The notes under the pieces: generated by a model
What the model saw: the letters and a program-made list of their open reading frames with translations, nothing else
Databases searched by the model: none
Told to the model about the DNA's origin: nothing
Shown here: piece by piece, positions 43,829-50,218 of the stretch
Position numbering within the stretch: the first letter of the stretch is position 1
Layout of the letters: each line of letters begins with the position of its first letter
Assembly: GCF_014648855.1 (NCBI RefSeq)
Contig: NZ_BMRX01000025.1
Coordinates: forward strand, 1 to 50,218
Source: Streptomyces parvulus
GTDB lineage: Bacteria > Actinomycetota > Actinomycetes > Streptomycetales > Streptomycetaceae
DNA: 50,218 nt
Direction of reading: 5' to 3'
Position numbers and translations under genes: made by a program

Positions 43829-45142
43829 TCAGAGGGCCCGCGCGGCGTCGGCGAGCGCCTCGTCGAGGACGGCGACGCCCCGCCCGATCTCCTCGTCGCT
43901 CGCCGTCAGCGGCGGGGCGATGCGGAAGATGCCGCCCATACCGGGCAGCTGGACGATGTTCATGTGCAGGCCCAGCTCGTAGCAGCGCCGGGTGACGGCG
44001 GCGCCCAGCCGGTCGGCGCCGCCGTCGCCTAGGACGTCGTCGCCGACCAGCTCCATGCCGAGGAGCAGGCCCCGGCCGCGGACGTCGCCGACGACCTCAT
44101 GCCGCCGGGCCAGCTCGTCGAGGCCGTCCCGCAGCGCCGCGCCGAGCCGCCGGGCGCGTTCGTCGAGCCGGTCGCGGACCAGGATGTCGAGAACGGTGTT
44201 GCCGACCGCGGCCGGCAGCGGGTCGTTGACGTGGGTGGTGAAGAACAGGAACCCGCGCTCGTGCGCCCGCCGCTCGATCTCCGCGCCGGTCACCACGGCG
44301 GCCAGCGGCAGCCCCGCACCGAGGGTCTTGGACAGCGTCAGGATGTCCGGCACCACGCCGTCGTGCTGGAAGGCGTACCAGTCACCGGTACGGCACAGCC
44401 CGGTCTGCGCCTCGTCGAGGATCAGCAGCATGCCCCGCTCCCGGCATTTGTGCGCCAGCGCGGCGAGATAGCCCGGCGGGAGTTCGACGACGCCGCCCGA
44501 GGACAGGATCGGCTCGACCAGGCACGCCGCGAGGCTGCCGACCGACTGGGCGTCGATCATCTCGAAGCCCAGGTCGAGCTGGCGGCGCCAGTCCAGCTCG
44601 CCGTCCGCGCCGACGACGGACGGGCGGTGGCGGTCCGGTACCGGCAGCGCGAAGTTGCCGGGCGCCGCCGGCCCGTAGCCCTTGCGGCCGGCGCTGTAGG
44701 TGGCGTTCGCGGCGGCCTGGGTCATGCCGTGCCAGGACCGGGCGAAGGAGACGATCTCGTGCCGGCCGGTGACGAGCTTCGCCATCCGCACCGCGGCCTC
44801 GTTCGCCTCCGCGCCGGTGGTCAGGAGCAGCGTCCTGTCCAGCGGTTCGGGCAGGGTGCCCGCGAGCCGCCGGGCCAGTTCGACGACCGGCGGGCTGAGC
44901 ATGCCGCTGTGCAGGTGGTCGAGGTGGGCGACCTGCTCGCGCACGGTCGAGACGATCGCCGGGTGCGAGTGGCCGAGGATGGCGCTCATCTGCCCGGAGG
45001 TGAAATCGAGCAGCTCACGGCCGTCCTCGGTGAAGACCGAGGTGCCCGCGGCCCGGACGACGATCTCCGGCGAGAACGGTGCGTGGCCGGAGTAGCGGAT
45101 GAGGTGGCGTCCCGGGTCGGTGCCGGGAGTCTCGGAAGGCAT
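43829..45142 (-). CDS. dgdA: 2,2-dialkylglycine decarboxylase (PLP, class III aminotransferase fold)
   Basis: The 437-residue protein matches Burkholderia cepacia DgdA closely along its length: LDFTSGQMSAILGHSHP with Gln51 (decarboxylation residue), SFARSWHGMTQAAANATYSAGRKG with Trp137, EPILSSGG, LDEAQTG with the PLP Asp243, LSKTLGAGLPLAAVVT with Lys272, and NIVQLPGMGGIFRIAPPL with Arg407. The enzyme decarboxylates 2,2-dialkylglycines such as 2-aminoisobutyrate and transfers the amino group to pyruvate. The ATG at 45142 is the best fit to homologues; GTG at 45196 would overlap an operator. It is divergent from a LysR gene, the same arrangement as dgdA-dgdR. Confidence 0.9.
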   Translation of the reverse strand: MPSETPGTDPGRHLIRYSGHAPFSPEIVVRAAGTSVFTEDGRELLDFTSGQMSAILGHSHPAIVSTVREQVAHLDHLHSGMLSPPVVELARRLAGTLPEPLDRTLLLTTGAEANEAAVRMAKLVTGRHEIVSFARSWHGMTQAAANATYSAGRKGYGPAAPGNFALPVPDRHRPSVVGADGELDWRRQLDLGFEMIDAQSVGSLAACLVEPILSSGGVVELPPGYLAALAHKCRERGMLLILDEAQTGLCRTGDWYAFQHDGVVPDILTLSKTLGAGLPLAAVVTGAEIERRAHERGFLFFTTHVNDPLPAAVGNTVLDILVRDRLDERARRLGAALRDGLDELARRHEVVGDVRGRGLLLGMELVGDDVLGDGGADRLGAAVTRRCYELGLHMNIVQLPGMGGIFRIAPPLTASDEEIGRGVAVLDEALADAARAL

Positions 45143-45184
45143 GCGCCCGACGGTAGGGACGCGGCCCTGCGCGCGTCCATCGCA

Positions 45185-45198
45185 CAGTGTCGACACTG
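45185..45198. promoter_or_regulatory. Perfect 14-bp palindrome in the dgdA-lysR gap
   Basis: CAGTGTCGACACTG is fully palindromic and overlaps the expected -35 region of the LysR gene. It is a candidate operator for the LysR protein or another dimeric regulator. Confidence 0.6.
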
Positions 45199-45199
45199 C

Positions 45200-45220
45200 T
45201 GTACGTCATCGCCGTACAAT
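45200..45220 (+). promoter_or_regulatory. LysR-type inverted repeat and -10 box of the leaderless LysR gene
   Basis: TGTACG-N7-CGTACA (45200-45218) contains the T-N11-A spacing of LysR sites. Its right arm overlaps TACAAT (45215-45220), a good -10 box ending 6 nt before the LysR ATG, so bound LysR would repress its own gene. Confidence 0.6.
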
Positions 45221-45226
45221 CGCGCC

Positions 45227-46174
45227 ATGCTCCACTCCGGACGGCTGCACCTGCTCGGCCTGCTGGACACGCTCGGCACCGTCCGCGCCGTCGCCGAGAC
45301 GCTGCACCTGAGCGCCTCCACCGTCTCCCAGCAGCTGGCGGTCCTGGAGACGGAGACGCGGTGCGCGCTGATCGAGCGGACCGGGCGGCGGGTGCGGCTG
45401 ACACCGGCCGGACTGCTGCTGGCCCGCCGGGGCCGCGAGATCCTCGACCGCATGGCCGAGGCCGAGGCGGAACTGCGCGCCCTGAACGACGAGCCCATCG
45501 GCACGGTCCGCCTCGGGGTGTTCCAGAGCGCGATCTTCAGCCTCGCCGTCCCCGCGGCCGGACGCCTGGCCACCACCCACCCCCACCTGCGCCTCGAACT
45601 CGCCGAGATGGAGCCGCACGAGAGCGGGCCCGCCCTGCGCTCCGGCGAGGCGGACGTCATCGTCACCACCACCGACTACACCGGCCTGTCCTGGGGCGCG
45701 GACCTCGACATCGTCTCGCTCGGCAGCGACTCGGTCGTACTGGTGCTGCCCGAGGGGCACCCGCTGGCCTCCCGCACGGCGGTGGACCTCGCCGCCTGCA
45801 CAGAGGAGACCTGGGCGTGCGACCGGCCCCAGACGTACATGGCCGACCTCACCGTGCGGCTGTGCCGCGAGTCCGGGTTCGAACCCCGGGTGGCCTGCCG
45901 CTTCGGCAACTACCTGATGCTGCTGCGGCACGTCGAGACGACCGGTTCGATCGCCCTGCTGCCCGCCCTGGCCGTCACACCGGAACACGCCGTCCTCACC
46001 CGCCGCCTCAGCCCGGCGGTGCACCGCAACGTCGTCGTCGCGGTGCGACGCGGCACCCCCAGACGCGCCGCCGTCGGCGCGGTCATCGCCGCCCTCCGCG
46101 CCCACCCGGAGATCCCCGCCCTCGCCGCGCCGGACGCCGCACGCGAGGGCCGCGGCGGCGGTCCGCATCCGTGA
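45227..46174 (+). CDS. LysR-family regulator, divergent from dgdA (DgdR-like)
   Basis: The 315-residue protein has a LysR helix-turn-helix at about residues 8-65 (LDTLGTVRAVAETLHLSASTVSQQLAVLE) and a two-lobed substrate domain (IGTVRLGVFQSAIFSLAV onward). No ribosome binding site precedes the ATG, but a -10 box 6 nt upstream indicates a leaderless mRNA. In Burkholderia, the LysR protein DgdR represses dgdA until 2-methylalanine is present; the divergent layout here suggests the same job. Confidence 0.9.
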   Translation: MLHSGRLHLLGLLDTLGTVRAVAETLHLSASTVSQQLAVLETETRCALIERTGRRVRLTPAGLLLARRGREILDRMAEAEAELRALNDEPIGTVRLGVFQSAIFSLAVPAAGRLATTHPHLRLELAEMEPHESGPALRSGEADVIVTTTDYTGLSWGADLDIVSLGSDSVVLVLPEGHPLASRTAVDLAACTEETWACDRPQTYMADLTVRLCRESGFEPRVACRFGNYLMLLRHVETTGSIALLPALAVTPEHAVLTRRLSPAVHRNVVVAVRRGTPRRAAVGAVIAALRAHPEIPALAAPDAAREGRGGGPHP

Positions 46175-46188
46175 GGGCGCTCCCGCGC

Positions 46189-46935
46189 TCAGGCGGCGGG
46201 GATCCGCCGGTGGATGTCCTCGGCCATCATCCGCACCGAGGAGGCGAAGACCTCCGCCTGGTGCTCGCCGAGGAAGCCGGTGTGGCCGAACACCTCCAGG
46301 ACCACCAGGCCGTGCAGATGGCCCCAGGCGCCGAAGAAGAGGGACGCGGCGGCGGACGGCAGGTCTCCCTGGGCGTTGGCGGGGAGCAGCGCCAGATGCT
46401 CACGGAACGAGGCGGAGAGCGGCGGGACGTCGGCGGCGGCGAGCTGGGCCGCGGTGAAGCCGCCGAACAGCTCCCGCTGGAAGATCGCGCCCATCCGGCG
46501 GACCGCCCGGGTCGTCGGGCCCTCCACGGGGGCCGCGTAGTACCGCAGCGGCGTCCCGTAGAGCAGCTGGAACCGTTCGGGGTGGGTGATGCCCCAGTCC
46601 CGGTACGCCCCGGCCACCACCAGCAGCCGGGCGGACGAGGGCGGCCCGTCCACCGCGTCCTCGGCCACCGCGTCGGCCGTGACCTGCAACGCGTCGGCCA
46701 GATCGTCGTAGGCCTTGGCGATGAGGGCCGTCACTAGGGCGTCCCGGTTCGGGAAGTAGTGGTAGAGCGCCTGCACCGTCATACCGAGGCTGCGGGCCAC
46801 CGCCCGCAGGGACAGGGCGGCGGGCCCGTTCAGGGCGATGTGCTCCTCGGCGGCGTCCAGGATCTCCCGGACGGCCGCGGCCCGGCGCCGCTCGCGCAGG
46901 GACGGCGGGGTGGACGTGGGTCTCTCGGCCGGCAT
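46189..46935 (-). CDS. TetR-family regulator
   Basis: The 248-residue protein has a TetR helix-turn-helix at about residues 16-65 (REILDAAEEHIALNGPAALSLRAVARSLGMTVQALYHYFPNRD in two helices plus recognition helix) and a C-terminal domain of the WHG type (LFFGAWGHLHGLVVLEVFGHTGFLG). No target is evident: its downstream neighbour LysR is convergent with a 14-bp gap, and upstream are four 23-bp tandem repeats. A weak ribosome binding site precedes the ATG at 46935. Confidence 0.88.
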   Translation of the reverse strand: MPAERPTSTPPSLRERRRAAAVREILDAAEEHIALNGPAALSLRAVARSLGMTVQALYHYFPNRDALVTALIAKAYDDLADALQVTADAVAEDAVDGPPSSARLLVVAGAYRDWGITHPERFQLLYGTPLRYYAAPVEGPTTRAVRRMGAIFQRELFGGFTAAQLAAADVPPLSASFREHLALLPANAQGDLPSAAASLFFGAWGHLHGLVVLEVFGHTGFLGEHQAEVFASSVRMMAEDIHRRIPAA

Positions 46936-46997
46936 GGGCGGACCCTACGGCGCCCGCGACCGGCGCCGCACCGGGAATCCGAACACTGTCAGGCAGA

Positions 46998-47089
46998 TCT
47001 CACACCGCCCGGGTCCACGTCCCCCCACCGCCCGGCCCCACGCCACCCCACCGCCGGGGCGCGAGACACCCCACCGCCGGGCTCCGCGA
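46998..47089. repeat. 23-bp tandem repeat, four degenerate copies
   Basis: ACCGCC recurs at 47004, 47027, 47050 and 47073, exactly 23 bp apart. Copies three and four share CACCCCACCGCCGGG at their start, copy two differs by one or two bases, and copy one is more divergent. The array fills most of the 193-bp gap between the CBS-BON gene and the TetR gene. Confidence 0.75.
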
Positions 47090-47128
47090 GGCCCTGTCAC
47101 TCGGACCCGCGTCGCCCCGCCACCGCCC

Positions 47129-47779
47129 TCACCCTGCGGGCCGCTCCCCGGCCGGCCGGAACTCCACGGCCACCACACCGTCCACACTGCGGCAGTGCTC
47201 CTCCAGCGCCGGGACGGAGACGTGACCCGGCAGCAGGCCGCTGAGCACGACGTGCCCGTGCGTCACGTCCACCTGGACCGACGATGGGGCCAGACCGAGG
47301 GACTTCACCAGGGCCTCCTCGATGATCTCGGTGCGGATGGCCCGGTCCGCCCGCAGGAAGACCCGCAGCAGGTCGCTCCTGCTGACCACACCGATCAGGC
47401 GCCCGTCGGCGTCCACGACCAGCAGCCGCTTGATGCCGTGCCGCGCCAGCACCCGCGCGGCGTCGACGACGCTCCAGTCCTCCCCGGCGCACAGCGGGGG
47501 AGAGGTCATGAGCCCCGCCGCGTCGGTGGCGGACGCCTTGCGCCCCGCCGACCGGGACCATTCCTCGTACTCCGCGGAGCCGTCGGGTTCCGCGCCCCAC
47601 ATCTTCTGGAGGAGGTCCGCCTCGGACACCACCCCCACCGGGCGGTTCTCGTCGTCGACCACCGGGACGGCCGTGATGTCGTACTCCAGCAGCAGGTGGG
47701 CGATCTCCTTGAACGGTGTGCCGTGCTGCACGCGGATCACGGCGTCGCTCATCAGATCGCGCACCTTCTGGTGTTTCAT
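47129..47779 (-). CDS. Two-CBS plus BON domain protein
   Basis: The 216-residue protein has CBS1 at about residues 5-65 (VRDLMSDAVIRVQHGTPFKEIAHLLLEYDITAVPVVD split in the motif), CBS2 at about 88-145 (LMTSPPLCAGEDWSVVDAARVLARHGIKRLLVVD), and a BON domain at about 150-212 (VQVDVTHGHVVLSGLLP). CBS pairs bind adenine nucleotides and act as energy or ligand sensors; BON domains often contact membranes or surfaces. GGAGGAGAAG precedes the ATG. It lies downstream of the PP2C gene and could be cotranscribed over a 92-bp gap. Confidence 0.92.
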   Translation of the reverse strand: MKHQKVRDLMSDAVIRVQHGTPFKEIAHLLLEYDITAVPVVDDENRPVGVVSEADLLQKMWGAEPDGSAEYEEWSRSAGRKASATDAAGLMTSPPLCAGEDWSVVDAARVLARHGIKRLLVVDADGRLIGVVSRSDLLRVFLRADRAIRTEIIEEALVKSLGLAPSSVQVDVTHGHVVLSGLLPGHVSVPALEEHCRSVDGVVAVEFRPAGERPAG

Positions 47780-47871
47780 GAACGGTCTTCTCCTCCGCTG
47801 CCGGCCCGTGCGACCGGCGTCCGTCCTTCTTACCCGTGCGAACGCGCCGCCCGCCCCCGGAGTGCCCCCCT

Positions 47872-49971
47872 TCACGCGAGGGGGCTGATCAGGAGCAGGG
47901 CGATGTCGTCGCCGGGGGCGGGAGCGTGCCGGATCAGGGTGTCGGCCATCCCGTCGAGGTCGGCGGGGTCGCCGGCCTCCAGCAGCCCGGCGAGGGCGGC
48001 GATCGCGTCGTCGAGATCCACACCGGGAGCCTCCACGAGCCCGTCCGTGTACAGGGCCAGCACGCTGCCCGGCGGGAGCCGGAACTCCAGCGACGCGTAC
48101 CGGGCGTCCGGCTCGATGCCCAGCAGCAGCCCCGGTGGCACCCGCAGGACCTCCATCCGCCCGTCGGCATGGCGCACCAGCGGCGGCGGATGCCCGGCCA
48201 GCGCCACGCACGCGCGGTGCGTGGCGAGGTCGAGGTGGACGTAGGCACAGCTGGTGAACAGGCCCGGGTCCAGGTCGTTGACCAGCCGGTTGGTGCGGGC
48301 CAGCACGTCGTCGGGCGGCGCGCCGGCGGTCGCGTGGGCGTGCACGGCGGTGCGGACCTGCCCCATGAGCGCGGCGGCGTCCACGTTGTGCCCCTGCACG
48401 TCTCCGATGGCGGCCGCCGCCGTGTGCTCGTCGAGGCGGATGAGGTCGTAGAAGTCGCCGCCGACGCTGACACCGCTGGCGGCCGGGAGGTAGCGGGCGG
48501 CGACGCTCAGCCTGGGGATGCGGGGCAGGGTGTGGGGCAGCAGCGCGGACTGGAGCCGGTGGGAGAGGTGGTGCTTGGCGTCGTAGAGACGGGCGCGGTC
48601 CAGCGCCTGCCCGACGAGCCCCGCCAGCGACGTGAGCGCGGCCCGCTCGCCGGGCGGGAAGACGTGCGGCCGCGCGTAGGCGAGGAGCAGCGACCCGATG
48701 GGGCGGCCGGACGCGATCAGCGGGAGCACGGCCCAGGCGGCCATCCCGTCCTCGTGCGGGATGGCCGGGTACGCCGCGCGCAGTTCCTCGAAGGTCGTCC
48801 AGAACCCCGGGACCCCCGTGGACATGACGTCGACACCGGGGACGGCCGGGTCGAGCGGGCTCGCGTCGTACCGGTCCAGCAGATCGGCCTGGTACCCACG
48901 GTGGCCGACGATCCTCAGCCGGCCGTCCTCCGGGGCCATCACCACCATGCCCTGGGCGCCCAGCGCGGGCAGCAGCTGGTCGGCGGTCTGTTCGACCACG
49001 TCCTGCACGCCCACCGCCTCGGTCAGCGTGGAGGCCAGGTGCATCAGGTGGTACAGCACGGTGGCGCGGCTGGGCCCGGAGGCCGGTGCGGAACGCGAGG
49101 GGTCCTCCTCGCCCCGGGCGCCCGGCGTGATGCGCACGCTGAGCCCGCTGGCGTCCGGGTACAGCTCGAAGGACAGCCAGGTGTCCGGCGGCCGCAGCAC
49201 CGTGAAGGCCTGCCGGCGCCGGCTGACCAGCGCGGCCCGGTAGCGGTCCTCCACGTGCGGTACGTCCATCCAGGGCAGCGCCTCCCACGGCAGGGCGCCC
49301 AACAGGTCCGTCCGGCCGGCGCCGAGCAGTGCGGCCGCGCCCGCCGTGACGAAGGTGATCCGGCCGTTCAGGTCCAGGGCGCAGGAGCCGCCCGGCAGGC
49401 GGTCCACGAACGCCGACAGCGCCGCCGCCTCGAACGGGGAGGGGGTGCGCGGCCTGGGCGGCGGGAGTGTCCGGGGGCGATCCGCGGTCGGCAGCCGCCC
49501 GTCGCGGTCCAGCATCGCCTCCACGATGCCGCCCAGCCGTCGGCAGCCCTCCTCGATCACCGCGCGCTCCGCCGCGCCGAGCCGCTCCGGATGGTCCCCG
49601 GGCCACAGCAGCACCAGACCGCCCCGGACGGCGGTGTCCGAGACGAGCGGGGCGGCGGCGAGCGCGAAGTCGTACGGCAGGACGAGCGCCACGCGCGGGT
49701 ACCGGCGGGCCATGTCCTCGCGGCCGCCGCGCCACACCAGGCGCCGCTCGCGGACGGCGTCCGCGACGGGCATCGGGTCGGTCAGCCCGACGCGCCGCCA
49801 CGGCGCGGCCATCTCCTGCGGCACCCCGGCCACCAGGACCTGCCACAGCGCGTCGTCCCCCGGGGGCAGTACGTACAGCAGTCCCCCGAAGGCGCCGCTC
49901 TCCCGCACCACGGCGGCCATCGCGGAGTCCATCACCGGCGCGCCCGGGCCCGTCGCGGGACCGCCCGGCAT
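47872..49971 (-). CDS. GAF-PAS-GAF-PP2C (SpoIIE-type) serine phosphatase
   Basis: The 699-residue protein has a first GAF-like domain (about residues 15-155), a PAS domain (about 185-280, SAFVDRLPGGSCALDLNGRITFVTAGAAALLG in part), a second GAF (about 310-465) and a PP2C/SpoIIE domain (about 475-699). The metal-binding Asp residues are in VGGDFYDLIRL, AIGDVQGHN and the C-terminal GDDIALL. Such proteins dephosphorylate anti-sigma-factor antagonists to switch stress sigma factors, here in response to PAS/GAF signals. No anti-sigma kinase is adjacent. ATG 49971 lacks a clear ribosome binding site; Met14 is an alternative. Confidence 0.93.
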   Translation of the reverse strand: MPGGPATGPGAPVMDSAMAAVVRESGAFGGLLYVLPPGDDALWQVLVAGVPQEMAAPWRRVGLTDPMPVADAVRERRLVWRGGREDMARRYPRVALVLPYDFALAAAPLVSDTAVRGGLVLLWPGDHPERLGAAERAVIEEGCRRLGGIVEAMLDRDGRLPTADRPRTLPPPRPRTPSPFEAAALSAFVDRLPGGSCALDLNGRITFVTAGAAALLGAGRTDLLGALPWEALPWMDVPHVEDRYRAALVSRRRQAFTVLRPPDTWLSFELYPDASGLSVRITPGARGEEDPSRSAPASGPSRATVLYHLMHLASTLTEAVGVQDVVEQTADQLLPALGAQGMVVMAPEDGRLRIVGHRGYQADLLDRYDASPLDPAVPGVDVMSTGVPGFWTTFEELRAAYPAIPHEDGMAAWAVLPLIASGRPIGSLLLAYARPHVFPPGERAALTSLAGLVGQALDRARLYDAKHHLSHRLQSALLPHTLPRIPRLSVAARYLPAASGVSVGGDFYDLIRLDEHTAAAAIGDVQGHNVDAAALMGQVRTAVHAHATAGAPPDDVLARTNRLVNDLDPGLFTSCAYVHLDLATHRACVALAGHPPPLVRHADGRMEVLRVPPGLLLGIEPDARYASLEFRLPPGSVLALYTDGLVEAPGVDLDDAIAALAGLLEAGDPADLDGMADTLIRHAPAPGDDIALLLISPLA

Positions 49972-50152
49972 CGGCCGGACCGCACTTCACCCATATGAGG
50001 ACACTACGCCCGTACCGCCGTGACGGCATGCGAGCGGGCCGGCCGATGCCCCCGGCCCTCCCTCGTCGGCCGGAGCCGGCCGGCGGCCTTCGCGGTCCTG
50101 ATCACCGCGACCCACCCCTCCTGCCGCGCCCCCTCCCGGGCCGCGGCGCCGC

Positions 50153-50218
50153 TCAGGGCTGGGTGAGGGTTTGGGGGTAGTCGGTGATGATGCCGTCGAC
50201 GCCGAGGTTGGTCATGGT
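50153..50218 (-). CDS. Glycerophosphodiester phosphodiesterase, last 21 residues
   Basis: The minus-strand frame enters from the right edge and stops with TGA at 50153-50155. The tail contains GVDGIITDYPQTL, the conserved closing strand-loop of GlpQ/UgpQ-type glycerophosphodiester phosphodiesterases, which hydrolyse glycerophosphodiesters to glycerol 3-phosphate and an alcohol. The rest of the gene, including the active site and any signal peptide, is outside the window. The 181 bp between this stop and the PP2C start hold only a weak GGGCCGG/CCGGCCC hairpin (50036-50058). Confidence 0.8.
   Translation of the reverse strand, partial: TMTNLGVDGIITDYPQTLTQP

Noticed and set aside
46998..47089. 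CRISPR array
   Set aside because: The 23-bp units are contiguous with no spacers, and no cas gene is present.
47129..50029. 966-residue minus-strand frame spanning the CBS and PP2C genes
   Set aside because: Only its last 216 codons are the CBS-BON gene. The rest is out of frame with the well-supported PP2C gene and is Arg/Gly/Pro-rich.

Overview
This is a high-GC chromosomal window with many GTG starts, strong GGAGG-type ribosome binding sites, Tat/lipoprotein signals and several LacI, TetR and GntR regulators. It reads as Streptomyces (or a very close streptomycete). I see no tRNA, rRNA, CRISPR array, transposase or phage gene. Genes sit on both strands and most convergent pairs are separated by long perfect hairpins.

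Region 1 (1-18.2 kb) is carbohydrate and small-molecule catabolism. It opens with the 3' end of a glycogen-debranching-type enzyme. A LacI regulator follows, divergent from a GH35 beta-galactosidase and a secreted lectin-domain protein, with two identical 12-bp LacI-type sites between them. After a small Cys-rich membrane protein and a tandem GNAT protein comes a minus-strand NCS1 permease / hydantoin-racemase-like / GntR cluster. Next is an arabinan-type regulon: a secreted GH43 exo-arabinofuranosidase, a LacI repressor, and a plus-strand Tat-lipoprotein binding protein, two ABC permeases and a cytoplasmic GH2 enzyme. The GH43 gene and the transporter operon both carry a TACATCGATGTA palindrome at the promoter. 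The transporter operon has no ATPase gene, as expected for systems that use the shared ATPase MsiK.

Region 2 (18.2-29.2 kb) holds a TauD-type dioxygenase, a class II amidotransferase / glutamate-cysteine-ligase pair, cyclophilin, GAPDH, a GlxA-type regulator, a secreted SGNH hydrolase, HtpG, and a YeeE/YedE thiosulfate-type transporter. Upstream of both the TauD gene and the YeeE gene I find a previously unlisted tiny ORF of 26-27 codons. Each starts exactly 7 nt after a promoter -10 box, so each should be leaderless. One has two Cys codons and the other four. This is the best candidate in the window for an undescribed cysteine-responsive leader system.

Region 3 (29.2-33.1 kb) looks like a small resistance locus: a TetR regulator, two hexapeptide-repeat acetyltransferases (maltose/galactoside type and Vat type) and an MFS pump. 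An identical 21-bp palindromic element precedes both the acetyltransferase-TetR pair and the pump. A DinB-like protein follows.

Region 4 (33.1-43.8 kb) has a ClpC-like double AAA+ ATPase that appears to lack the ClpP-docking loop, translationally coupled to an SRPBCC protein and followed by a YdeP/FdhF-type molybdoenzyme. Next come a CmlR-like MFS exporter, a 44-codon gene coupled to an AlkZ-like winged-helix protein, and an MMPL exporter.

Region 5 (43.8-50.2 kb) has a 2,2-dialkylglycine decarboxylase (dgdA) divergent from a leaderless LysR gene, a TetR gene with four 23-bp tandem repeats upstream, a CBS-BON protein, a GAF-PAS-GAF-PP2C phosphatase, and the last 21 codons of a glycerophosphodiester phosphodiesterase.
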